Source: Tieghemostelium lacteum (taxonomy: Eukaryota; Evosea; Eumycetozoa; Dictyosteliales; Raperosteliaceae). From it: a DNA stretch of 64,000 nucleotides. Positions 14,001 through 24,608 of the stretch are shown in pieces (positions within the stretch are counted from its first letter, which is position 1; every line of letters begins with the position of its first letter). A model generated the notes under the pieces. It saw nothing but the letters and a program-made list of their open reading frames with translations, was not told the origin of the DNA and searched no databases. The position numbers and the translations under genes were made by a program. The stretch spans positions 806,001 to 870,000 of the forward strand of contig LODT01000001.1 in NCBI GenBank assembly GCA_001606155.1, written 5' to 3'.

Positions 14001-17000
14001 GCAAAGAAATCTTGTTGATTCTCTGTGATTACCTGTGAGATGATTTCACTAGTTGATGTTGGAATACAGTATTTAAGGTATGGGAACATGATTCTCGTGA
14101 GTTCCACCAGAGATCCGGTATTAGCTTTAAAGAACTCTTTTAGAGAACTATGTAAACTTGAAATACCAGAAGCACGAAGTAACAGTAAATGTCTTGGAAG
14201 TGATATAACATTGCTATTCCACTCTTTAATCTCTTCTTTGAAACGAGTTTCCATATTATCGAGATTGGTCATTTCAATCTGACTGATATTCAGAATAATA
14301 GTACCATTGACATAGTCTGGATGATAGACTCTGTCCAATTCCAAATGAAGTGCATGTATTCTCTGCAAGAGTTTAAAGAGATAATCAAAGTTCTTAATCT
14401 GTTGAGCAATCTCTGGTGTAATTTCCTTGGCAGAGAAGATATTCAAACCTCTAACATAATCCTCTACCTTGTCCTGGTTGAGTTGTAATTTTGAATCCTT
14501 AATCTCAACTAACCAACCATCAGAACCAGATTCACATTTTGTAGAATTACTAATAAATTTGGAACTTGACAAAATCAAAGAAGCAATCTGCAAAGAGGAT
14601 TGACTGTTATAAGCACCACCACCAGTCTTATAAAGAGCTTTAATCTGTGATAAATTTGCATTTACAAAATGCAACATATTGAAAGCCTGGGTGGTATTCT
14701 GTTGATTGAGCAATGTGGAAATCTTGAAACAAAAGTCTTTAAATGTGAAAATTTTAGCACCTTGAACTCTCTTTTGTTCCAAATCCATCTTGATCTGAAT
14801 CAACTCCACCAAAAGATTTTTAGTGTAGATGGTGTTATCCAATAAAGATGAATTCTTTTGATCACCAATTAAATTCGATGTGATAATGTGACCTGTAGAA
14901 TCAAAACTCTTTAGATCTTTAAATGATGAAAAGAACTCCATCAAATCAAATGTTACATGTTGGAAAAAGGCAAAGTGATGGTGATTCAAGTTACCCAAAA
15001 TCTCAGCCAATTCATTAATAGTTACAGTGGCCTCTGCAATAGACTTGACACGAACACTATCGAGTCTCTGTTGGATAGCTTGTTTGGCTTTATCCAAATC
15101 AGAGATTTGAATGTAGTTTTGAACTCTACTAAAGAAATCATAAATCTGGGAGACATTAGTTCGGACACCAAACAAAAATGTAGCCTTGTCAATAAATGTC
15201 TTGATTGTTGTGACAGTATTGTTATCAAATGCCTTGTTAGGGTAGAAATAAGAGAAGATACTGTACAACTCCTTTTGATAACTGACTTCTTGAACTTCAT
15301 CAGCAATATTCTGGAAGATCTCATTCAATGGCATAGAGGTATCTCTATCAACCAACTGCTTCATAAACTTTTGAGCCTCTTCACATACTTTATCTAGAGT
15401 ATTATAGTCCTTCTGTGAGAAGAATTTGAAAATGGCCTCAAAGAAGGAAGATTTCTGATAAATGTGGAAAAAGATGAGGAAATTGAGATTCTGTTCGGAA
15501 CGAAGTGTCTGTCCATTAGGTCCTTTAGCAGTGAGAACTCTCTTTCTCTGAACTGCAATCTTTTCGATAATTTGTTGTTGATTTGGATGATTTTCATCAA
15601 TGGAGAATCCAAACTTCTCATTGAGCCACTCAGAGATCTTAATGAGATTGGTCAACTCTGATAACTCTTGGAAATACTTCTTCTCGAGTTCTTCAATAGT
15701 CTCGTGCTCAAATTTACCAAATGAAATGAGAATCTTTGATAGATTGACATATTCCTCTTTCTTTACTGGATCATAGTTGGATTTAATTTGAACACAACGT
15801 TGGTTGAGATCTACACTAAATACTGAAATGTGTTGATGATATTCATACAATTGTGGTGACCAATGTGGGTAATGGTTACCAGTGAGAGTTGACAAAACAC
15901 TTAATTTGGTGATGGCTTCATTGTAACCACGGTTACCAGCCAACACAAACTGTTGACGTGCTTGTAACATCTCCTTGAAAAACAAGATAAAAGGCAGACC
16001 AACCGGGATATTGTCATTATAGTTGTTTAGGAATCTCTGAAATTGTTCGAGTAACAATGTCTGGTTAAGTGCTTTACCTTCATTGTTGATGAACAACTTC
16101 ACAACATGACTGACAAAGTTAAAGTAGTTTTGGTAGTTTTTCTCAGAGAGTATAGTGTTCTTGGGACTATTGTTAAGGAAGTCAACCTCACCTTGAGCGA
16201 TATCCGAGAGACGAGATAGTGAATTAAATGTCTTGTCAATCATTGGAATGTTGATATTTGGTAAATACAAATACATGGAAGCTGCAACAGAAAGTGGGAT
16301 AAATTTCAAGAGTTTTCCTTGAACTTGTTGAATGTGTTCCTCTTTGGATTTGAAGAGTTCAATGAAGGCTTTGGTTGATGGGAATACTTCGTTCTCAGGA
16401 GAGAAGATATATTGAATCAGTGACTTGAAGAATTGGAACAAAATAGGACTGCTACAAATCAATACAAAAAAGTATTGATACTCATCTCGGTTAAATAGAT
16501 AGAAGTTGAAGACCAACTTGAGTTCCTGTAGCATTGCACCCTCAATATGTTGAGTGACAATCTCTTGTTCAAAAGTTCTCTTATCAGCCAACAGCAGACG
16601 AATAAAAGCATGATAGCAAATAATTCTACCTTGTTCATTCATTACAATCGATTGTAAAGCTCTAATGGCAATTTTAGAACGAATGAGGGCAATATCTACA
16701 TTCTCGACTTTGGCCATATCATTATTGATCTCAGTTACCAAATCATAGTAACACTCTCTGTTGATATCTACATCCTGAATGATCTTTACCATTAATTCCA
16801 AACCCTTGATAGCTTGTTTGTTCTTTGGAACTGGTAATCCCAACTGGTATCTATTAGCAAATAATTGCAAGAGAGCTCTCTTGTAACGAAGTTTCTCAGT
16901 TGCTGATTTGGCAATCTCTTCTATAGCCCTTATACCGTGACTAGGCAAATTCTGGAGATTATCAAACTCGTTCATGGCATCATCAAAAAACTTTTTATAT

Positions 17001-18762
17001 CTCTTATCAATTTGGTTTTCAAAATTGAGATAATCGATAAATGAGATACCAACAAACAATTTCATTTCAAACTTCATCTCTTTCCATCTATTACTTAAAA
17101 ATACAAATATTATTTGACACAATGATAGATCAATATGTTTAAATATGACCTGAAGCATTTTCAATACAGTTTCTGGATTCTTTTTAGATAATGCTGATTT
17201 ATGATCACTTTTTAATAGTAAAATAAAATAGAATAATTAGTACAAATGTATTTAATATTGGAAGAATTTGAGTATAAAACATACTTATCAAGTTTCATAA
17301 AAAGAAAAGTTTGAGGAATGACATAATTGTTATGGTAACTAACCATTCCAATTAGACTTTCAAATAATTCCAGATCTTCAACTGAAGACTTTCTCTCATG
17401 GTTGTGTCTGATCACATCCATGGCACTACTTGGAGAGATTTCTTGTTGGAATAGTTTGGTGATAAATTCTGAAAATAAACCACCACCAACACCAGATGTA
17501 GAGACTTTTGATGAACTGGTTCTAAGTTGTGGTCCACCGCTATTATTGTTGTTGTTGTTATCAACTTCAGGTCTATCACGGTCACTAGATGTTCTAATAC
17601 TGCCTTTACCTTCACTAGATGTTCTAATACTTCCTTTGGCTTCAGCAGATGTTCTAATACCACCACCAGATGTAGTAGTAGTAGTTGTTGTAGTGGTAGT
17701 AGTTGTATTATCATTATTACCACCATCATCTTTTTTATTCTTTTCAACATCACCTTGAATTTCGTCTAGGTTTTGTTGGAGTTGTTGATTATTGTTATTT
17801 ACAGTGAAATTTTGATTATTTTCTGTTGAGGAGGTTGTAGTGGTAGTAGTTGTTGTAGTTGGGGTGGCTGTTAGACCATCACCAGCAGTAACACGATTTC
17901 TACTATCAATATCGGGTTCTCCTTGTTCGTTAGCTTCAACAGATTCATTAGCCATTCTATTATTGTTGTTGTTGTTATTGATGGCCATTAAGATATCAGA
18001 ACTTGGAATATCTTGGTGAGCTTCTTTAAATTTTTTATGAATATGTTCATCACGATCATCTTCACCTAGAGCACCACCTGCACGAGCAGTTGAATCATCA
18101 GAGTGTGCTGACCGTTGTTGTTGTTGTTGTTGTTCACCCATAGCCATCATCATTGGTACAACAGAATGTGCGTGATCTCTTGGAATAAATCCACTATCAG
18201 CACCACCTTCAGCACCTGGTCCAAAGCCTTGTTGTGGGGGTTGTGGAGGTCCAACGACCACACCTTGTCCACCAACTTGGAAAGGTACAAACATATTTTG
18301 TTCTCCACGGTGATGTAAATGTGGCATGTGACCTAATATACCGACACGATGGTGATGACCAGTAGGTACAGGTGGTGAAATGGGACCTTCTGGAAGTGGT
18401 TCTTCTTGTGGATCTTGACTTGGTGGTGGTGGAATTCCTTGTCCATCCTCTCCTTCATCATGATGAGGTGACTGTCTTTGTTGTTGTGGTTGATGTTGTG
18501 CTGTTGGAGTAGTATTTGGCTCACCAGCTGTCATCAGTGTCTCATCACCGCCAGTAGGATTCAAAGTTCCCAATAACTTCATAAACTCTTGATATTGTTC
18601 CTGTGGAGATAAGTTACTGTGTTGCATTCTAAAATAGGTGAAAAATGGTTGGTGTTGCAATGGAATCTCTGGAAAACTATTGCCATCAGCTCCGACGGGA
18701 GGTGTATTCTGACCACCATTGTTATTATTGCTATTATTGTTATTATTATTGTTATTAAACAT
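2084..18762 (-). CDS. RNF213/mysterin-family giant AAA+ protein with C-terminal USP-like domain, no RING seen
   Basis: Two exons, 18762-17285 and 17207-2084, are joined by a 77-bp intron (GTATGT donor, AAG acceptor), giving about 5533 residues. The large exon has no credible ATG near its start (first codon of its open frame is TTG), so the disordered exon-1 product (poly-N, poly-T, poly-Q, His/Pro-rich) is its N-terminus. P-loops: GPSGSGKT near residue 1740 with no acidic Walker B, GDTGVGKT near 2118 with FIDEFN (D2346), and GPPGCSKT near 2619 with IHLDEAGL (D2698). The LDEAGL-type sequence, the AMNP motif, SIRDLTRAIDLYKFF, and LPWLNRFEKYYL are RNF213-family hallmarks. A C-x2-G-N...D-C-G cluster (C4262, C4271) may be a degenerate RZ finger. 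No C-x2-C...C-x-H-x2-C RING was found. Residues about 5110-5360 match the USP layout: HCIYN (C5129), CKTC (C5226, C5229), EAPQYLFIPLYRH, and a late His (H5338). In animals RNF213 is a ubiquitin ligase acting at lipid droplets and on intracellular bacteria; here activity is inferred only. Confidence 0.88.
17570..17670 (-). repeat. Tandem 10-residue repeat, IRTSxExKGS type, in exon 1 of the RNF213-like gene
   Basis: Three near-identical units of about 30 bp encode IRTSAEAKGS, IRTSSEGKGS and IRTSSDRDRP, with a looser LRTSSSKVS unit further on. Each unit presents an R-T-S-S site that basophilic kinases could use; that role is inference. The DNA identity between units points to recent slippage or duplication. 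Confidence 0.7.
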
Positions 18763-19095
18763 TTTCTAATCTGAATCTATATATACGATTTGACCAGATA
18801 GAATGAATAAATAAAACAAATAATAAAAAATCTTATAAGTTTGACAAATGAGAAAAAATTAAAAAAAAAAAAAAAAAAAGATTTTAAAAAAAAAAAAACT
18901 AATGATTTTAAGAATTGAAAATCTAAAAATAACAATTTTTGTAGAAATATCAAACTATTTTATTTTATATATATTTTAATTCTATTATTAATTTAAAAAT
19001 ATTTATTTAATTAAATTGAATAAAGTTTCTTTAAACTATTCAATATTTAATTTTTTTTAAATTTTTTTTTAATTGTTAAATTTTGATTTCCAATA
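18763..19095. promoter_or_regulatory. Divergent promoter region, RNF213-like (-) / THOC1 (+)
   Basis: A 333-bp gap lies between two divergently transcribed genes. It holds several A runs (about 18,857-18,878 and 18,885-18,898) and T runs just before the THOC1 ATG. No recognised operator or small gene is visible. Confidence 0.5.
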
Positions 19096-21016
19096 ATGTT
19101 GAATCAAAAGGCACTGATTTTTAATGAACTTATACAATTACCCGATTTTGATAAATTATTAGTACATGAAAAGCTTAAACAGCTTTTTCCAACTTTTGAT
19201 AATACAAAACTAAATGAAAATAATCAAGTTGAAATTAGAAATACCCTAGAGATTAGTTTTAGAACATTTTTCAATGACTATATAGTAGGTACTAAGAAAA
19301 GAGAGAATAAGAATGAAAGAGAAATTAACTTATTTAAATAAGAAAAAATTCAATAGTACTCAAGATGTAAACAAAGCAATTAGACTATCATCCATTGTTG
19401 TAGAGTTGGGTTATTTGGATGCTATTATTGAGTTTCAGATTTTTGAAGATTTGTTTGATGGTCAACCTATAAGTAGAGCAATAGAGTTATTTTCATTACT
19501 GGAAATGAGAAAGGATATATTGGCACAGGATGCAAGTTTGCATGAAAAAGGTAGAAAAAAGAACTTGTTTCTAAAGGTTTGTATAGAGTTGTTAAAGAGA
19601 CTGTCAAGAACCACAAATCCAGATTCGTGTGGTAGAATATTGATATTTTTGGCAAATGTATTCCCACTTTCAGATCCAAGTGGTTTGAATACTAAAGGTG
19701 AACATAACACACACAATGAGATTTTTGATTCCATTGATAAATCTCTTAAAGATGCTGGCGAATACTCTGACCAAGCTATAGATTTTAAATTCTACAGAGA
19801 CTTTTGGTCATTACAAAGAGTATTTCAGTCACCTCAATCACTTTTACAGTTTCCAGCTCAAGGTCAGAACCCAACCAATATTCCAACACTTATCAAGTCA
19901 AAATGGGACTCATTTATCGAGTCTTTAGATTTGGTATTAAACGCATTCTCAACATTAGTGAATTTAGATGAACTTGTAGTTCCAGATAAAATTCAAATTA
20001 ATAATAAGAAACTTAATAATGTAGATATAGAAATGACAGATAAAAGCAATAGTAGTAGTAATAGTAATAGTAATAATAATAATAAGCATTATTTTTGTAC
20101 CAAATATCTAACAAATCCAAATTTAATGGAATTGCAATTGAAAGATTCAACATTTAGAAGAAATATATTGACACAGGTATTGATAACATTTCAGTACTAT
20201 GAAGTCAGTTCTATGAAGTTTCCAAACCTCTTTACATCCGATCAAAAACAACTGCAACAGAATTTGATATCCAGAATCTACAAGATATTGCTGTCTACTC
20301 AACCAGACGGTGAATTCTTTTCTAATAGTATATCGAATATATTAAAGAGAGAAAAGAATTGGATATATTGGAAGAGAGATTTCAATTGTAAATCATTTGA
20401 AAAACCAGCTTTAGATACCTCAGCTCTATTACAACAGCAACAACAGAGTGGTAGACTGGATAAGAAAAGAAAATTTACACCAGTGATGGGTCATTCCGAT
20501 CTTGCAAAGATTTGGAAATCCTCTCAAGAAAAGGATCTAAAAACTACAAATACTGTGACTATAGAGTCTCTAATGGCACCTCTGATTAAGGAAAATGAAG
20601 AAATTGAAGCTCAGGAAAAGAAAGAACGTGAGAAACAACAGAGAAGAAAAACTAAAGAACTGGAAAAAAAGAAGAAACATGATGAACGTCTATCAAAATA
20701 TGAATTGGAAAAACAGTCTAACCCTAATTTACCACCTCTCGAAGACTCAGATGAAGATGTAGTCATTGATTCTGATGATCTTGAGGATTTAGATGATCCA
20801 AAACCACTGTTAAAAGAAGATAGTGTATATGTTTGGAAAACACTTCGATGTATAGGTAAAAAGAGATTAGAACTCTTTAGATGCTCTAATTTTGATGATA
20901 TCATTCAAAATGTTAACAAACCTTCCATAAGTAGTCCAGTTAATAAATCCAGAAGAGCTACAATCATTGATAATTCAACTCCAACAACTCCAACTCCTGT
21001 AGTCACTCAAGAATAA
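19096..21016 (+). CDS. thoc1: THO complex subunit 1 (Hpr1/THOC1 homologue)
   Basis: The likely structure is two exons, 19096-19284 and 19343-21016, with a 58-bp phase-0 intron (GTAGGT donor, ATAAG acceptor); about 620 residues, close to the family size. The boundary is my best reading, since alternative donors lie nearby. The family signature is clear around DFKFYRDFWSLQRVFQSP, preceded by helical segments typical of THOC1. The C-terminus carries a Lys/Glu-rich coiled coil, an acidic run DSDEDVVIDSDDLEDLDD, and a final helical block KPLLKEDSVYVWKTLRCIGK, matching the conserved end of THOC1. THO couples transcription to mRNA export through TREX in the nucleus. A SAC3-domain gene (TREX-2-like family) lies 4 kb away, but I read that as coincidence. 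Confidence 0.85.
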
Positions 21017-21115
21017 ATAAATACAATATATAAAAAAGATTAGTTTTTTATTATACAAAAATTTAAATATTTTATTTTAGTGGTGTGAATTAAATACAAT
21101 TTAAATCATGTTTAA

Positions 21116-21814
21116 TTATGAAGATGGAATACTTGTGTCATTGTTGTGATTCTGAGGAAAACTTGAGAAAAATGCAATGGAATTACTATTATTTTCTTTT
21201 AATAAATCAAACATGGAACCATAATTGAGAATATAACCATCATCTTCATCAACTCGAGAACAGGAACTAAAAGTTGGTGTATAAGTTTGTAATTCCATTA
21301 AGACTTGTGTGAAATTTCTTGGTGCTGATGGACATTCTGAAAAATTATAGTGTGAGATGTATGTTTCATCTTCTAAACATTGAGTATTACTATTATTTGG
21401 AGAACTTATACAAATAGTAGGTAAAGGTGTTGTACTACTACCTCTAATACTGTTTAAAGATTCGTTTTTAATTTCTGTGCAATTATTATTATTTTGGTTA
21501 TTTGAATCAAACATTGTGTTATCACTTGATTTATTCATTCGATAAAATGTGAGTGGTTTACTGTGTATTGGACTATGAGAAATTTTATTATAATTATTAT
21601 AACGATTGATTTGTTGAGTTTTTCTTCTTCTATGTGTTCTTTTTAAATTATAATTATCATTTAGTAAATGAACAATAATATTTAAATTTTTTATATTATT
21701 TTTAATCAAAGTTACCTTTCTTAGAGAGATATCTTGATTTTCTTTTCTACCTACTTCAGATAATTTTAAATTTTGTTGTATGTTTGTATTATTTATTTTT
21801 TCTATAATTGTCAT
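21116..21814 (-). CDS. Hypothetical Asn/Ser-rich protein
   Basis: A single open frame of 232 residues converges on THOC1 with a 99-bp gap. I do not recognise it. The first 90 residues are basic, with RRRK near residue 62; the rest is Asn/Ser/Thr-rich and ends in an acidic, serine-rich tail. A GTAACT sequence near 21715 could be a donor, but the visible acceptors do not restore frame, so I keep it as one exon. The true start may be the internal Met before KSSDNTMFDSNNQ. No signal peptide or membrane segment is visible. Composition and stable frame favour a real gene, but only moderately. Confidence 0.5.
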   Translation of the reverse strand: MTIIEKINNTNIQQNLKLSEVGRKENQDISLRKVTLIKNNIKNLNIIVHLLNDNYNLKRTHRRRKTQQINRYNNYNKISHSPIHSKPLTFYRMNKSSDNTMFDSNNQNNNNCTEIKNESLNSIRGSSTTPLPTICISSPNNSNTQCLEDETYISHYNFSECPSAPRNFTQVLMELQTYTPTFSSCSRVDEDDGYILNYGSMFDLLKENNSNSIAFFSSFPQNHNNDTSIPSS

Positions 21815-21964
21815 ATTGTGTGGTGGGGTAAGGGATAAAATGATAAATAAATTAATTAAATTTTTTTTATTGTTTTTTTGTGTGGGTGTCTTGATTGAAA
21901 TTTCAAAAGAGAGAAAGGAATTTGCAAAGATAATTCTGGAGTTTTTACTGGGATTTTCAATTTA

Positions 21965-22210
21965 TTTTAAAATTACTGATATAGTAGTCACAAAGGTATT
22001 AGTAATAAAATATGTTGGACCAATTATTTGTATACATTTCAGTTGTGGCAGATTAAATGCTTTACTAAGAGATTTAACAATCTATGATATAAATGTTAAA
22101 GCAATGACATGATAGAAATTCTTTGAAACCAATATCAAATTTCCATCGTACTTTTTTCAAAGCATATTCTTCTCTTGTAAATGAATTTCAATACAATATT
22201 AAATTTTTGA
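21965..22210 (-). pseudogene. Decayed partial copy of the adjacent F-box/LRR gene
   Basis: Read on the minus strand, 22190-22100 encodes FTREEYALKKVRWKF and, after a one-base frame change, VSKNFYHVI. These match FTRDDDTSEKVQWKF and VSRNFYHVI near the N-terminus of the gene at 22334-23962. Directly after a stop, 22060-21965 encodes LPQLKCIQIIGPTYFIT, matching LPKIKCMEIASTTDFIT near that gene's C-terminus. So the relic joins N- and C-terminal pieces with about 400 codons lost between them. It has at least one frameshift and two stops. Confidence 0.75.
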
Positions 22211-22333
22211 AATAACTTATGTACAAAAGTATCCAACATTTACTACTAAAAGATATAAATAAAAAATATCAAAAAAAAGTGTTTATATGTGAAGTCATGA
22301 TCTTAATTATATATATATTGTATTGTAGGATAT

Positions 22334-23962
22334 TTAATATCTTGAAATTAGTTTTAGAGCATGTTCAATTGGATCATACCAAATAAAAAAGGTACTGTTG
22401 TATTGGTGAATGATTGTTTCAACTTGGGCTTTGGTAATAAAATCAGTAGTACTTGCAATCTCCATACATTTGATTTTTGGTAACTTTGTAAGACCATTTT
22501 CAAAGAGTTCCATAATGTATTCTAGATTAAAGATAGTTGATTCTACTCTTAGTTTTAGATATTCTAAATTTTTACAATTTCTAATGATGTGGGAGATGGA
22601 GGGTTGGGATTTAACATTTCTGATTGGTCTTAATCCCATTCTTAATGTTTTTAAATGTGGTAGACTGTTCAGTACATTATAGATATCAGCAGGAAACTGA
22701 TGGAAGAACTTTATACTATTGATTTTGGACCCTTTTAAAGCGGTATTTAGTGCATCTATTACCTCTTCTGTTGGATCGTTGCTATAACATGATAAAGAAC
22801 ATGTTAGAGATTCTAAAGATTCGTTGGTAATCTTTGGTATGTGGGTTTTTGGTAAATAGACCTTAAGTTTCTTTAGTGATTGGTTTACCTGTAACAAGTA
22901 TTTTGCAAAGTGTTCATCCAAAGGCTTTCCACAATGGTATCCTAAATACTTTAAATTACTATTAAAACTAAGATATTCAATGAGATGTTTTTCAAGAGCC
23001 ATTAGGCTACCTTCAGATGAGTTTTCCAATGGCAAGAAAAACTGGAATGTATGCAAATGGAAGAGATCTGAAATGCCATTGCCATCCTTAAACATTGCAT
23101 TGCAAAGTTCCTCTGGTGAGAACATTAAATTTGCTAATTGATAGGAGTCACTACGAATAGTGAGAACCTCCAAATTAACTAGATTTTTAAATTCTTTCAA
23201 TAGAATTAACATATCTGGTGGATTTTGAATGGAGATAGCTCGAAATACCAAAGTTTTCAATTTAGTCAGTGAACAAATGGTTACTATAAAGTCAGGGTCA
23301 ATTCGGACACTAATGAATTTTAGAGTTGTAAGATGAGTAAAATGACTTTGCTTAGCATGTAATGGTTTAAGATAGTCATTGTACATAAAATAGGGTTTAA
23401 AAGTGATAGATTCCACAGTAGAACAAACACAATCATAGATATCATTAATCATTTTTTCATCTAACTCTATGAATACTGTTTGATTCAGTGATTGGTTGAT
23501 AGAGAGAGTCTTAAGGCTACCAAAAAATATTTGATTCAACTCTTCAGCAGTCCTATTTTGGTATCCTTTTTTAACCAATTCAACCAAATTCACCAATGAA
23601 TATCCTGCACAGTCTAAAGACTTTACTGTATTTAAAATGGAATTAGACTGAATCATCGATGTAAAATACTGGTAGATTGATTTGGCACTCAGTGTCATTG
23701 TAGGAGGTGCCTTAATATTATGTTCTAAATGTTCTGAAATTACATGATAGAAATTTCTAGATACCAATAATAGATTAAATTTCCATTGTACCTTTTCTGA
23801 TGTATCATCATCTCTTGTAAATTTATTTCCAAACCACAGATATTCTACAATCATTTTTAAAGGTATCAATGGTATCACACCATTGTTATTATTAAACTGT
23901 ATATCTAATTTTTGTTTTGGTGTAAAGTAACTCTTTACGCAATTCATTGATCTTTTTATCAA
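22334..23962 (-). CDS. F-box-like leucine-rich-repeat protein of amoebal family
   Basis: One exon, 542 residues. The N-terminal 70-80 residues (IPLIPLKMIVEYLWFG ... LLLVSRNFYHVISEHL) have the hydrophobic spacing of an F-box-like domain. The remainder is a series of irregular leucine-rich repeats (for example LTKLKTLVFRAISI, LVNLEVLTIRSD, LPHLKTLRMGLRPI). Proteins of this layout form expanded, fast-evolving families in dictyostelids and are thought to be substrate receptors of SCF ubiquitin ligases, but no substrate can be read from sequence. A truncated relic of the same gene lies just downstream, showing local tandem duplication and loss. Start is the first ATG, followed by KRSMNCVKSYF. Confidence 0.75.
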   Translation of the reverse strand: MIKRSMNCVKSYFTPKQKLDIQFNNNNGVIPLIPLKMIVEYLWFGNKFTRDDDTSEKVQWKFNLLLVSRNFYHVISEHLEHNIKAPPTMTLSAKSIYQYFTSMIQSNSILNTVKSLDCAGYSLVNLVELVKKGYQNRTAEELNQIFFGSLKTLSINQSLNQTVFIELDEKMINDIYDCVCSTVESITFKPYFMYNDYLKPLHAKQSHFTHLTTLKFISVRIDPDFIVTICSLTKLKTLVFRAISIQNPPDMLILLKEFKNLVNLEVLTIRSDSYQLANLMFSPEELCNAMFKDGNGISDLFHLHTFQFFLPLENSSEGSLMALEKHLIEYLSFNSNLKYLGYHCGKPLDEHFAKYLLQVNQSLKKLKVYLPKTHIPKITNESLESLTCSLSCYSNDPTEEVIDALNTALKGSKINSIKFFHQFPADIYNVLNSLPHLKTLRMGLRPIRNVKSQPSISHIIRNCKNLEYLKLRVESTIFNLEYIMELFENGLTKLPKIKCMEIASTTDFITKAQVETIIHQYNSTFFIWYDPIEHALKLISRY

Positions 23963-24142
23963 AAATAGTATATTTAAATAGTTTAATTAACTATTTTAAA
24001 AAATTCAAAAAAAATAAAATAAAAATAGAAGTATTCATTTAATTTAAAAGCAGAAACTAATCATTCTTTTTATTGAGGTTTAAATGAGGTAATTAAAGAA
24101 GTGGAGATTTAAAAAAACGAATCTTGAGAAGTTTGGAAAATA

Positions 24143-24255
24143 AGCTTTCAAATATCAACATATGGACCACACCATCACCGTAGATGGTCACGTGGTTTTA
24201 ATAACAAGATAGTAAACCAAATGATGTTGATGCTTCATTTTAATCCTTGAAAGCT
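24143..24255. ncRNA. Hairpin element copy 1 (possible structured RNA)
   Basis: Nested complementary arms: AGCTTTCAA (24143-24151) with TTGAAAGCT (24247-24255); ATCAACAT (24154-24161) with ATGTTGAT (24224-24231); ACCAC (24166-24170) with GTGGT (24192-24196); CCATC (24172-24176) with GATGG (24183-24187), around a six-base loop. The apical sequence is shared with copy 2, while the outer arms differ yet remain complementary. Strand of transcription is unknown, and calling it an RNA gene is inference. Confidence 0.45.
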
Positions 24256-24264
24256 GATCACTAA

Positions 24265-24367
24265 AAATCAAATAAATGTTTGATACTTGGTCCACACCAT
24301 CACAGTAGATGGTTATGTGGTTAAACCAAATGATATCAAAAAAATTTGAAATTTGGTGATTTGATTT
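24265..24367. ncRNA. Hairpin element copy 2 (possible structured RNA)
   Basis: Nested arms: AAATCAAAT (24265-24273) with ATTTGATTT (24359-24367); TTTGATA (24279-24285) with TATCAAA (24334-24340); TTGGT (24287-24291) with ACCAA (24325-24329); CCAC (24292-24295) with GTGG (24317-24320); CCATC (24297-24301) with GATGG (24308-24312). The apex from CCACACCATC to GTAGATGG is nearly identical to copy 1, which lies 10 bases upstream. Confidence 0.45.
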
Positions 24368-24608
24368 GAAATCTCTATATTCTGTTTAACCTGTCATCTA
24401 ATTTCTTTAATGATATTCTGTACATTTTCATTTAAACCAACTTTAATTTTAAATAAAATAATTGAATTTGTTGATGGATTCAATCCAAACAAACTAATTT
24501 AATCTATGTATTAATGTGCTAATGCTGAAGTAAACTAATTAAATCTAAATCATGTTGATTATAAAATTATTGATCTGTTGTTGTTAAGATACTATTAAGA
24601 TATCCTAA

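Larger units (their letters stand above)
23963..24608. other. Intergenic region carrying two tandem fold-back elements
   Basis: This 646-bp gap lies between the start of the F-box/LRR gene and the end of the SAC3-domain gene, both on the minus strand. Apart from the hairpins described separately, it holds AT-rich sequence without a convincing open frame. Confidence 0.6.

Noticed and set aside
14957-15397. Plus-strand open frame of 146 codons opposite the RNF213-like exon
   Set aside because: No family similarity, and the opposite strand is clearly coding; long antisense frames are expected across a 15-kb exon.
17100-17164. Start of the giant RNF213-like protein at the TTG at 17164, or an additional intron 17145-17084
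   Set aside because: TTG is not a normal nuclear start, and upstream sequence continues the frame. Splicing out the GTCATA...TAATAG stretch would create an immediate stop.
21780-22112. Plus-strand frame of 110 codons with hydrophobic stretches
   Set aside because: It overlaps, in antisense, the decayed F-box/LRR copy; the hydrophobic character comes from AT-rich antisense codons.
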